Source of the DNA: Epiperipatus broadwayi
Taxonomy: Eukaryota; Onychophora; Udeonychophora; Euonychophora; Peripatidae
Reading direction: 5' to 3'
Assembly: GCA_028023455.1 (NCBI GenBank)
Contig: JAQFVV010006473.1
Span: 539,702 to 603,701, forward strand
DNA: 64,000 bases
Each line of letters starts with the position of its first letter. Position 1 is the stretch's first letter. Shown piece after piece: positions 23,656 through 34,170 of this stretch. Under the pieces are notes generated by a model, which was not told where the DNA came from, did not search any database, and was given only the letters and a program-made list of their open reading frames with translations. A program made the position numbers and the translations under genes.

Positions 23656-23922
23656 AAATTACAACTTTTTGGGCTATACCGTGTATTGTTTTCCATTAAA
23701 CACCCCGATATTTCGACGAAATAGCAACCGCCATTATCAAGGTTAACTTTTGAAAAAAAAACTGTTAGATCTTAAAAAATAACATGACTGTGTGTGAGAT
23801 GTTGTTAAGATCTAACGGTTTTTCTTTCAAAAGTTAACCTTGATAATGGTGGTTGCTATTCCGTCAAAATATCGGTGTTTAATGGAAAACAATACATGGT
23901 ATAGCCCAAAAAGTTATAATTT
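23656..23922. repeat. 267-bp palindrome (family D)
   Basis: The arm at 23656-23774 is the reverse complement of 23806-23922 with a small number of mismatches and a 31-bp spacer. The arms contain GATATTTCGACGAAATAGCA and CCATTATCAAGGTTAACTTT. In the outward direction this gives CTTGATAATGG followed by a 4-bp stem and GAAATATCGG, reminiscent of a decayed hammerhead, but the core does not fit. It lies directly against the PLE terminal repeat. Confidence 0.85.
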
Positions 23923-23953
23923 ATCTACATCATATAATCGTGAAAACATTAAG

Positions 23954-24168
<215 letters not shown>

Positions 24169-24890
24169 ATATAACTTATATTATTTGATATTATATATAG
24201 TGTACCAAGATCATAGTTGGTACATAATAATTTTATCTAAAAATTTCTTAAAATAAAAATCTTTCGTAAAAGAAAAACATAAAATTAAAAGTTTAAGAGT
24301 TTTACTGCAGTTTATTTAGTAAACATAAAAGTTAAAGAGTTTTTTTGAAATAAAAGTTAAAAATAATTAATTAAAAGTGGGAAGGGGGTTCACTTTAGAA
24401 ATGTCAAATTAAAAGAAGTTGGTTTTCAAATAAGTAAAGAATTCCTTTTATTATTGTTGTTAGTTAAAAAAAATATTGTTCATGAAAGTTATAAATGATT
24501 GATTAGAAAAAAGAGAGAGAAATTAAAAGTTGATTTTCAAGTTTAAAATATAAATCCCTTTTTATTTAAGCTAGAGAAAAAGATAATCTTAAAACTAGTA
24601 TTGAGTCTAGATGAATTATATATGTGCGTAAATGATTAATATAAGTTTGTTAGTAAAATATATACATGTGTGATGGTAAATAATGTATGCATAGTAAATA
24701 TTAAAGAAATGAATACAGAAGATTATCATTAAAAAACACAAGTTTTGCGATGACTATTAAGTTAAACAAAGGAAAAAACAACATGGTTGCATGGCTACTA
24801 CTAATTAAATGATTTTCAAAAACATGTAATTAAAAGATTATCAAAGGAATTTTAACAACAGATATTGCCGGAGAATATCAAAATAAAAAC
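24169..24890. other. AT-rich non-coding DNA
   Basis: Nothing recognised. If the next entry is an LTR, its left end probably lies in the right-hand part of this stretch. Confidence 0.4.
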
Positions 24891-24900
24891 ACGCATCATG

Positions 24901-24940
24901 TATAAATAGTCAATTTTATCAGACAGTTCAGTTAGTCAGT
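24901..24940 (+). promoter_or_regulatory. TATA-box and initiator promoter candidate
   Basis: TATAAATAG at 24901-24909 is followed, 29 bases on, by TTCAGTT with its A at 24930. This is the spacing and initiator form typical of invertebrate RNA polymerase II core promoters. The downstream 300 bases are clearly less AT-rich, as a transcribed exon or LTR R-U5 region would be. Confidence 0.5.
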
Positions 24941-25359
24941 GCAAATAACAGAGAGATAACAGTTGAGTTCAGAACAGTTCAGTTTATTATGGATCTAGAA
25001 TCAAGAATGCAGTGTTAAAACCTCGGAAAACATATGACTTTCTCCCCAGCCAAAGTCCAGTGAAACAGCAAAACCTGCCCATGAAAATAATGTCTGCATA
25101 ACAGCTTGGAAATCTTCTTCCAATGTTTAACTGTCTCCAGGAATAATACCAACTAATAATCATCAAATCTCCACAGGAAAACTTCAAATCTAACCGGTTA
25201 GAGAAATCTCATTAGAAGCAGCAAACAGCAAGATGCATCCACATTCAAAATCCTAGGTAAATAACATTTTTTCTTATATTCCTTTCCAAAGTAGTCATCA
25301 CATTCATGAATCCTCCAAGTGCCAAATTATATGAACTCTATAGCACATAAAAATGAACT

Positions 25360-25414
25360 ATTAATTTGTGTGTTCTAAATCTCAAATATTAATTTGTGTG
25401 TTCTAAATGTCAAA
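25360..25414 (+). repeat. 27-bp tandem duplication
   Basis: TATTAATTTGTGTGTTCTAA followed by six bases is repeated twice in tandem with one difference. It lies inside the LTR-like segment. Confidence 0.85.
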
Positions 25415-25733
25415 TACTATTTAATGCTTTATTATTATATATGTGAGTGTATGAGTTAATATGTGTGTGATCATTAGATAAATACCAGTGTTCTTTTATT
25501 AAAATGTACAAGAGTATTTAAAAGTAGTATATTAAGTATTAATTAAATAAATTGTCTTTAAACTTAAGCTTTATTTTGTCGGTCAATTCTTTTTATCAAT
25601 TCTTTTCACCACTATTATGAAACAATAATTTGTTATTGATTAAAAATAGACTGAGCTAGTCATGGGTAGTTAGGCATTGAATTAGTGGCCATTGTTCAAA
25701 GTACGGTATTTATCTTCCAGATGAATAGCTGGC

Positions 25734-26133
25734 GCCCATGTTTATACAAAACAAAAAAGTACTTTGAACTTGGTGTTGAATTCAACAGTCAAGAAGAAGT
25801 TATGTCCTGGAAATGTAATGCTAGTTATATATCTTATAGCTATCATTTGGACATACATACTCTCCGAGTATGTTCTTCTCTGTCTAAGAGGCCAGTGTTT
25901 CGAACCTCTCATATTCGAACCCAGTACAATATATAATATTCAAATCACCCTCCTAAACATTATATTTCAGCACACCTTCTGTGAATAAATTTAAGTCTGA
26001 ACTTCAATCAGCTGACTCAAAAGGATATTGGGAAAATATCATAAGATTTGAGAAAGTGATTAGAATACTTTCTATTTAATTTTCAGCTAGCAATATGCAC
26101 TAAATATTTTCATATATATATATACTATTTAAA
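25734..26133. other. Unassigned sequence after LTR-like segment
   Basis: The frame from 25721 (MNSWRPCLYKTKKYFELGVE and on, to 25936) begins exactly at the AG of an acceptor-like site but has no recognised domain. It may be a short residual exon or leader, or chance. Confidence 0.25.
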
Positions 26134-26135
26134 TA

Positions 26136-27451
26136 CACCTGGGTCTCATTTTACATGATAGATAGGTTCCTCACAAAACGCACACAAAAGAAATTGCACA
26201 AAAATAGACATAACTTATCTTGAAAAAGGGGGATATGGACTGTGATTTTTCAAAAATCGCATAAAAGCAAAGCACCAATGTAAAATTACTTCAAAATTTG
26301 CGCAAAAAAAATAAGGAAATAAAATATGACTAATAAAAAATTTCAAATTTGAAAAAAATTGATATAAGACAAACTTTTTTTAACTATAATATTTAATTTT
26401 ATTCAAAACAATATATTTTTATGCATAATTTACAGTACAGTAATTTACATTTCTTTATACACATTTTAATTATTATAGCTATTTGCCAATAAACAGGTTC
26501 ATTTGCAAACTGGTAAAAAATCAGATTCTTCACAAGAGGAAATACAACTAGCAGCAACTTCACTCTCATGTTGTGTTAATGGTTTTCTGGTGACAACATA
26601 ATTAGTAATTAATCTTTGAGACAATGATTTTATTAATTATTTATGAAGCTCGCGATATCTAGATATACAACCATTTAGCTCTCATTGGAATTTAAGAGCA
26701 CGTTCATGATTAGTGTTATTAATAAGAAAATAATTTGCCAACTGATTAGAAAGTTGAAGACCTTCTCGAATCATTTTTGCAGTGAAAGGAACAGGTTCTA
26801 CTTCTGTTTCATTATTTTTTTCTACACTGCTGGGAAAAATTTAATTAAAACTAACAACTAAAAATTAAATTCTTATTTTTGTCTTTAATTTTTTAATTTT
26901 CAATTCCGTTTAAAAATCAAATTTAGTTTTACATCACATTAATTTCAGGTTGCCTTAAGTAATTTTTAAATTGTTAATTACAATTAAAAATCAGATTTTA
27001 ATTTTTAATTGTCAAATTTAATTGTGCCCACTGCTATTACTCATCTTTTAAAAATAAACTTGCAGACACTAAATGATTAATAATTGATTACATTCTTTTT
27101 TAAAAAGCAAAAACAGAATGTGATTTAAAATGCAAAATTATCATGCACAATGTTTGAACAAATTTACATTATAATCTTGTAAAATTTAATGTGTGTACAT
27201 AAAATGTGAAAATCATGATTTTAATTTCATTATTGCATAAAATCTAACTACTATAAAGCACTGAAAATATTGAAATTATTAAGATGAAAATCGAATTCCA
27301 ATAATGTGCTATTACTTTCAATATGATGTAAGTGCGCAAAATTTATTATTTAAAGTAATAGAGCATTATCGGAGTTCCACTTCCAAAGAAACATGAATCA
27401 CGTAACTTCAAAATCATGTTAAATAAATCTGCGTAAAATGAGAGCCAGGTG
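26136..27451 (-). mobile_element. pogo/Tigger-like DNA transposon, both ends present
   Basis: CACCTGGGTCTCATTTTAC at the left end (26136) is the inverted partner of the right end reading GTAAAATGAGAGCCAGGTG (to 27451), with one mismatch. TA lies immediately outside both ends (26134-26135 and 27452-27453), the duplicated target of Tc1/mariner-pogo elements. The minus strand encodes the C-terminal part of a Tigger-type transposase. At 1316 bp it is shorter than full Tigger elements, so it is an internally deleted, non-autonomous copy. Confidence 0.82.
26499..26831 (-). pseudogene. Tigger-like transposase C-terminal remnant
   Basis: One frame of 110 codons with two internal stops reads EVEPVPFTAKMIREGLQLSN, then LANYFLINNTNHERALKF, then ELNGCISRYRELHK, then a Ser/Glu-rich tail. 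The pattern of a helix, N-x-ERALKF, and L-x3-YREL is the conserved region after the DDE domain in pogo/Tigger and jerky-like transposases. The CENPB DNA-binding domain and the DDE catalytic domain are missing. It ends at a TGA near the left terminus, in the expected orientation and place. Confidence 0.65.
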
Positions 27452-27453
27452 TA

Positions 27454-28990
27454 CATGTATATTGTCTATTCTAAACTTAATGTAATTCTAAGAAATAAAC
27501 CTAGAGCATATTGCTAACTGAACATTCAAATATAAAATGTAAAATCAATTCCCAAATGTTATTTACAAGCTGAAAGATCATAACATCGGAGGGGGGGGGG
27601 TTGTGATTTGAAATTTTCTGTTTGAATTTTCAGCTAATAATATGCACTGGGTCTATTTTTTATATATATTTGTGTTTGGGAGATTGCAAAGTTAAAATGA
27701 CTAATGCATTATTAGTCGTTTTTTGTATACATAATTTGTTTATGAGCAATTAAAGATTATTTGCCAATTTAATTTCATGCTTCTTGTTTGAAGAAGTATG
27801 TATAAATCTGTATTTCAATGTACTTGACAACATTTCAACCAACAATCAAGTAATAACCTCTTGGTCATGCTGTTTAAAATTCAGACTGTATCTTTATTCA
27901 CAAGATAACATTGCAAATAAAACATAACCTTTGGAAGAATGATTTGACATTATTAAATGCTGTTATGCATATATATTTATGCAGTATTTTTTAAATAAAT
28001 AAAAGGACTTGTCATCCAATGATATATATATATATATTTTATATTCGAATCTGGGATGGGCAAGATTGAAATTTTTTCCAGATACAAATCAGGTTTGAAT
28101 ACTTTTTAGATAACACATCCCATATTCAATTAAATTAGATAGTCTAAATTAGGTGGTAGATAAATATTTAGTTGCTCTTGTATGAGTTACTTCTAACTAG
28201 CAACTACCGTACGGTATTATAATAGATGCGATAAATTGAAGAAAAAATAACTATTATCGGCATCATTTTTATAACTATAAATCTTAATGCTCTAAATCGG
28301 CTTAATAGTGAAATGTACTCTGATTTTATATATATTGTTCTTCAATCTAAGCATATCTCAATTTTATTGATAAAATAAATGGTTAAAAATGTTACTGTTG
28401 AAATAAATCTCGGGATTTAATGTAATCAGTGTAATGTTTCACCCTTTAACATTGGTTAATAGTTTTAATACACATAAAAACGTCTATTTCTCCATTAATC
28501 ATTTACCTTCATCATACATAAATAAAAATAAAGAAAGTTTTTTGTCGTTTATTTGTTCTTTTGAACTTTTTAACAAAACTAATGGTTAAATTCTTATCTC
28601 TAAATGACTATTTTTATTCAAATTTTAAAACCTTCGAAAAAAAAACAACAACAATTTAATAAAAGAATTGGAAGTAAATTAGAAATCGGTCTTTATTATA
28701 ACATCATTGTAATCAGAATTTTTGAAATAAAAAGTTGAATTTGTAAAATAAAAAACTAAAATAGATTAAAGAATATTTATATATAAAACTTTATGATATT
28801 CATTAAAAGGTTATGAATACCGACACTAATATATATATGTCATTTGAGTTTCGTAGGGATAGAGGTAAATGCATATGCCCAATATTGATTAAAGAGTTGT
28901 TTAAATACGTATATAATTTAAAGAACTTATCGCTTAGTGGTTATTATGTCAACTGCTATATTTACCACTTGAAATTTAAATCTAGATTTC
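27454..28990. other. AT-rich non-coding DNA with poly(G) and (TA)n
   Basis: A run of eleven G lies at about 27590-27600, unusual in such AT-rich DNA. Short (TA)n occurs at 28021-28037. No gene. Confidence 0.45.
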
Positions 28991-29134
28991 AAGAAATTAG
29001 ATTTTTGTCAAGCGTTGTTAGCCAAGAGGTCAGCGCAGCTGTCTTGCAAGCAAGCAGTTGGTTGCAGACGGTTGTTGCGGGTTCGCCTCCCGGCCGATGC
29101 TATGACATACGGAAAAAAAAGAAATTAGATTTTT
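28991..29134 (+). mobile_element. tRNA-derived SINE, copy 2, with 16-bp TSD
   Basis: AAGAAATTAGATTTTT at 28991-29006 is repeated exactly at 29119-29134. Between them lies the same tRNA-like unit as in copies 1 and 3, here on the plus strand: A-box-like TTAGCCAAGAGG, B-box GGTTCGCCTCC, acceptor end CGATGC, the tail TATGACA and oligo(A). It is more diverged in the middle arm. The exact TSD and A-tail show LINE-type retroposition. The frame at 28813-29139 across it is not a gene. Confidence 0.88.
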
Positions 29135-31651
29135 TTTAATAAGTTTCACTTAGGTTTACGATGTTAGTTCTAAAAGTTGGTTTATATTCAAGCTAGATAG
29201 ATCTTCAATATCCAACAGAGTAAACAGATAAAAAGTACACAAATTCTCACTACTCTGATAAGCAATGAGATTAATAACATAATGGCTAATTATATAATAT
29301 ATAATCCTCATTTTATAAAATAATGGTTCATTTTATAAAAGCAGCCAGAAAGGTGTTTATTTTGATGACTGAATAGTTATTGTGTGACATATAAGTTAAA
29401 TGTAAATTAAATCTTTAGAAACTGCTTAGTAAAAATAAAGCAGATTAAAAAAAAATAAACAAAATCTTTAAATAGATCTGATTATAAATTTTTCATACCA
29501 TCAACAGAACTTTAGGATGTTTAAGTTTTAATATATCAGATGTTAATTATAAAATCTAAGCCACATAAGAGATTGCCATATCAAATATTACTATCATTAA
29601 AAGATTATCAGAAATATAATTTATAAGCTAATTGGCAGTACTAACGGATTAAAGCTTGGGTTTTAAAAATGGCTAGGTAGATAGCAGAGTAATTAGGATA
29701 CTTTCAATTTAAAGAGATTATTGGAAAATGTTAGGCATTTATTGGACCAAGTGAACTTTAATATTTTAAACATTTTTGCATGCTAATTTATTTTGATCAG
29801 TTTGTGATGTGAAGATATTATTAGAATTTATTGCAGGATATATCATCCTAAATTTTATCTATCAGTAAGTAATTTAACTGGGGTCTCAACTTATTTCACT
29901 TTAATAGAAATACTCAGGAAACTATATCATTTTAGTTTCCTGCAGCAAACTTTCAATATTTTTATTTAATGTGAACATGAAAGATTTTTTAGGGTATAAA
30001 AAATATATCTGTAAATGTTATTTTCTTAATTAAAATATCAAGCTAAGAGAAAACCCATTAGAAAATGCTTGTAATTTTTTAATTAATGAATATATAGATC
30101 TTGGAGTATGTCTAGATTGACTAAAAAATTTTGCCATGTTCATTTTATACAGTTTTTCCAAGATAATCATCTTATTACTAAGGTTATTTTCGATTGCAAA
30201 GATAAAAACATTTATTAAAAAAAGATTTCAATAAGAATAAGAAGCTATTTAAATTAACAAGATCAGTTTATGATTTGAGAAATAGCAAAATTGATGTGTT
30301 TTATTTATTTTATATAGAAGAAATGATTTTGAGTATAAAACATATTAAGTACCAGCCTCTTTAAGAGCATGATGATTGTGAAAATCTTGTAATCACTGAT
30401 TTTGAGTTATAGGTCTGAGACTTCATAGCTTATAATTTTGTATTAATTTGAAACAATATTGTTGCTGAATCAACATAATAAATTCTATAATAATTGTATT
30501 ATTTCAAACAGTTGTAAAAGGGCAAAGATTACACATATTACAAATTTTTTTATATTAGGATATCAAATAAAAAAATTACAATTTTCTGTTTTAATAGAAT
30601 ATCTCTTTTTGAATAATCATAGTCTTTTTAAAGTTATAATTATTAAAGCATATTGTAAGTGTATGGTCACTAGCTCTAAACAAAGGTTACACAAATTTCA
30701 GGTTGTTATTAAAGACTCACAAATAAATCTGATTACACTTTTCTTCTAAGGTTCTTATCATATAAATGAATGTATCTTAGTAAACAATAAAAAATTATAT
30801 AATCTTTTGATAATATTCTAATGCAATAAATAATTTTAATTTTAATTATTACAGAGATCTCATATTCAACATGACTTTTCTTGTTCAACAATCTAGGATA
30901 CCACTTGTGATGCTGTAAAAAAAAGATTTTGTTTATACTCATATATCACAGCAATGAATCATTTATAATAGAAATTAAAATAATGAAATAAAATAATCTT
31001 AACCATGGATGTTAGTATATTATCAACTATCATAAACTTAATGAAGTGACTCTTAAGTATTATTGCATTCTTATATTTTAAATCATATAATATTTGTATA
31101 ACTTAGATCTTTTGATAATGCAGATAAGAATACAAAGTCTAAACTTAATGATCAAACAAAGATTTTATTAATATTAAAAATATAAAAATTATATTTGATT
31201 ATAACTTTAATAGGTTTAAAAATAATACCATTATCATATTGTTTGAATAAAAAATTTAAATAGGGAAAGAAAACAAATTATTAACTATAAATACAGAAAG
31301 ATCTCACACATATTTTATTAATTTAGCTTTCTTCCCAATATGATGTAAGTATAAAAAGTGGTCAATGTATTGACAAATAAATATTGTTAACAATATTATG
31401 ACATTGAATTTGGAGAGAAACGCATAATTTAACAAGCTAATATAAAATAATTATATAAGTTTAAACATATACTTTATCATGGTTTTTGCACATCTGATAG
31501 ATAGTATATGCATATCAACAGCATCAAAATCTTCAAACTACTCTGATAATATCAACAATAAAATAAAAACATGGTTGATATTATGCATGACTTTAAAACG
31601 CAATAGGCAAAATGACAGACTAATCTAAAAGCACATATGTGTCCATAAGTA
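29135..31651. other. AT-rich non-coding DNA
   Basis: No gene or repeat recognised. The frames at 30459-30749 and 30733-30942 are low-complexity and without motifs. Confidence 0.45.
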
Positions 31652-31707
31652 TAAATAAAGAATTATATATATAGCTTGCAAAATAAGCTCTTAACAAGCT
31701 TTGAAAA

Positions 31708-31775
31708 TAATATCCTCAACCCCAGATCAGTTTCTGCTTCTGGAATCATCAGTGAAATGCCAGGATATTCAAGCA
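31708..31775 (-). ncRNA. Hammerhead ribozyme copy B2, decayed stems
   Basis: Minus strand. CTGATGA is intact at 31752-31746 and GAAA is present, but stem II has lost a pair and the base pair next to the cleavage site is broken (CTGATC where the intact copy has CTGGTC). Probably weak or inactive. Confidence 0.5.
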
Positions 31776-32087
31776 TTAGATTAAAAATATTAGGAAAAGC
31801 CCAGCACTTTATCTAATGTATAACTATTGAGAAGAAAATCTGAAATTTTCAGACATCCATATGTCTAAAAATCCAGCTATCTAACTCAAATAGTTATATG
31901 GGACTGAACTAAGTTCAGATACACCATATATTAATAGCTTTAGCAATATAAAATCACCAAAGCCTTAATAGCAAAAAATAAAATAATAAAAAAATCAAGT
32001 CAGATGTCACATGACCTAATTTTAATAAAGCTCATATTTACAAATATTATATATAGAATTTGCAAAATAAGCTCTTAGCAAGCTTTG

Positions 32088-32156
32088 AGAATATTATCAA
32101 CCCTAGACTGGTTTCTGATTCTGGCATCATCAGTGAGGTGCCAGGATATTCAAGCA
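32088..32156 (-). ncRNA. Hammerhead ribozyme copy B3
   Basis: Minus strand. Core CTGATGA (32133-32127), GAAA, stem III as AC/GT with loop CA, and the GTC site are all kept. Stem II is shortened by a TCA for GCA change. Stem I inner pairing is largely kept. Activity is uncertain. Confidence 0.5.
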
Positions 32157-32261
32157 TTAGATTAAAAATACTAGGACAAGCCTAGCACTTCATCTAATGT
32201 ATAACTATTGAGAAGAAAATCTGAAATTTTCAGACATCCGTATGTTTAAAAATCCAGCTCA

Positions 32262-32325
32262 CTAATTATGCCAGAAGCAGAAACTGGTCTGGGGTTGAGG
32301 ATATTCTCAAAGCTGTTAAGAGCTT
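32262..32325 (+). ncRNA. Hammerhead ribozyme copy B4, at inversion junction
   Basis: The 3' half (TGC/GCA stem II, GAAA, CTGGTC, stem I 3' arm) is perfect. The 5' part is replaced because the inversion junction falls just upstream, and the core reads CTAATTA. It cannot fold fully. Confidence 0.45.
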
Positions 32326-32620
32326 GTTTTGCAAGCTCTATATATAACATTTGTAAATATGAGCTTTATTAAAATTAGGTCATGTGACATCTGTCTTGAT
32401 TTTTTATTATTTTATTTTTTGCTATTAAGGCTTTGGCCATTTTATATTGCTAAAGCTATTAATGTATGGTGTATCTGAACTTAGTTTAGTCCCATATAGC
32501 TATTTGAGTTAGATAGCTGGATTTTTAAACATATGGATATCGAAAATTTCAGATTTTCTTCTCAATAGTTATACATTAGATAGGGTGCTGGGCTTGTCCT
32601 AGTATCTTTAATCTAATGAT

Positions 32621-32690
32621 TGCATATCCTGGCACCTCACTGATGATGCCAGAAGCAGAAACTGGTCTGGGTTTGAGTATATTCTCAAAG
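32621..32690 (+). ncRNA. Type I hammerhead ribozyme, intact core (copy B5)
   Basis: CTGATGA at 32640-32646, stem II TGC/GCA with loop CAGAA (32647-32657), GAAA (32658-32661), then A32661 and C32662 pair with T32666 and G32665 around a 2-nt loop as stem III, and cleavage triplet GTC (cleavage after 32667). Stem I pairs CACCTCA-side bases with TGGGTTT-side bases next to the core and an outer ATAT block beyond an internal loop, with two mismatches. The other copies of the family restore those mismatches. All core bases are present. Confidence 0.7.
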
Positions 32691-32805
32691 CTTGTTAAGA
32701 GCTTATTTTGCAAGCTCTATATATAACATTTGTGAATATGAGCTTTATTAAAATTAGGTAATGTGACATCTGACTTGATTTTTTAGTATTTTAAATAAAG
32801 AATTA

Positions 32806-34040
32806 GGCTAATATTACTAATTTTAATAAATTTAATAAGAATAAACCATCACATAAATCTGCTAAAATATAGCATCTTTAACTGCATGTCACCTTAAATA
32901 TACTATACTTCAAAAGCATTAATAAAACATTATATGAAAATAGTTTGAGACATAGACGTGTCTCATATAATAATACTAAACACATGAAGTGAAAAAGTAA
33001 TAAACATATGATATTATAATAAAATAATTATTAGCATATAAATTATAGCCTGACCATTTTACTAAAAAACAAACATCAACATCTAATAGTTCATTCATTT
33101 GTTTTCTAATTCCATACTAAATGAACATACTTCCTTTGATTATATTACAATGCAAAAATATTCTGAGAATTCTAATAATCATATTACATAAAATATATAT
33201 AAATTATAAGCAAACAATATTATAAGCATAATATATCACATAAATATACTTATATCTAAAATATTATATTTTGCCCTTTTACCACTTTAAAAGTTTCTTA
33301 GTTATAAAATCATTGATTCCAATGCAATTTCCCAATGCACTATAGCTCAAATACTGATTCAGTTAAAATTTAGAAAATGTTTTTATTAAAATATTCTGAA
33401 TATTTTAATATTACATTTGAAAAAATCATTTTTAAAAATATGAGATATTAGAGTTGAACATTGACACAAATTAAGTCACTTACGTTAAAGATAGTGCAGT
33501 ATTATTTAAAGCAGTATGAAGTTGATATAATAACATTTCCTTTGGAGGAATACAAAGTTTAAAGCAGTAATACAGTTTTATAGAGAGAACAATGAATGTT
33601 CTTTTGATGCGTTGCAAAATTTATAAAATAACATGAAGATTAAAAAGAACACAACATTATTTCAAATAATATGAAGTTTATAATTCAATATGTAGATTGT
33701 AGAAAGCAGAGCATTATTTTATTTTTTATAGCAAGTAAAAATATTTAAATGAAATGAAGTAAATTTTAGCATAAATATTTATTTTATTTCCATAGAAAGT
33801 AAAATACTTCAGTAACTTGAATTATATTTCAGCAAATATATTTTATCTAGCAATAAAATGCACAAACAGAAATATAATCTTATTATGATATATTTAAAAA
33901 TAAGACACAGTTCCTGGGAATGCAATATTTCCATTATGCATTTATAGAGAAGAAAATAAGCATTTGGTTTATTTTAAAACTAGCTTGATATTATTTTTTC
34001 GCAGAATATAATTTTAATTATGAAAACATAGCATTATGAA
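32806..34040. other. AT-rich non-coding DNA
   Basis: Nothing recognised. Confidence 0.45.
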
Positions 34041-34170
34041 AGCAATTAACTTTTTTTTTTAAGTGTCATAGCATCAACCGGGATGCGAACCCGCAACCCG
34101 GGCAACTGCCTGCAAGTGCAAAGCTGTCGCGCTGACCGCTCGACCACCAATGCAAGACAGCAATTAACTT
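34041..34170 (-). mobile_element. tRNA-derived SINE, copy 3, with 12-bp TSD
   Basis: AGCAATTAACTT at 34041-34052 recurs exactly at 34159-34170. The minus strand between them carries the tRNA-like unit (34153-34071): acceptor GCATTGG with the partner GTTGATGC side, A-box TGGTCGAGCGG, B-box GGTTCGCATCC, the tail TATGACACTT and an oligo(A) tract. It is close to copy 1, and its A- and B-boxes fit tRNA consensus well, so internal pol III transcription is plausible. Confidence 0.9.

Larger units (their letters stand above)
24901..25733 (+). mobile_element. Possible solo LTR with tRNA-Lys-like primer site remnant
   Basis: Order seen: a TATA-initiator promoter (24901-24930), a less AT-rich stretch, a splice-donor-like AG|GTAAAT at 25255, a polyadenylation-like AATAAA near 25545, a pyrimidine-rich TTTATCTTCCAG at 25709-25720, and TGGCGCCCA at about 25730-25738. 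TGGCGCCCA equals the first nine bases of the primer-binding site complementary to tRNA-Lys in many Gypsy-like elements. Promoter, then poly(A) signal, then primer site is LTR order. No second LTR or gag/pol homology was found. The alternative is a host 5' exon with an intron. The left boundary is unknown. Confidence 0.35.
31652..32805. repeat. Family B inverted array inside one 14-bp TSD
   Basis: TAAATAAAGAATTA at 31652-31665 recurs exactly at 32792-32805. The 1126 bp inserted are two minus-oriented units (start to start 384 bp; the second is cut at about 32260), then plus-oriented sequence: a partial unit, a full unit of 379 bp from about 32331 to 32710, and a final partial unit. Every unit contains a hammerhead ribozyme position followed by AAGCTTGTTAAGAGCTTATT. 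Units of this size, tandemly joined with one ribozyme each, match animal retrozymes. The head-to-head arrangement within one TSD is unusual. Confidence 0.88.

Noticed and set aside
28813-29139. 108-codon open frame
   Set aside because: Its C-terminal third is SINE sequence and TSD; the rest has no motif.
31666-32791. CRISPR-like or satellite array
   Set aside because: Units are about 380 bp, diverged, partly inverted, and bounded by a TSD; there are no short repeats with spacers.
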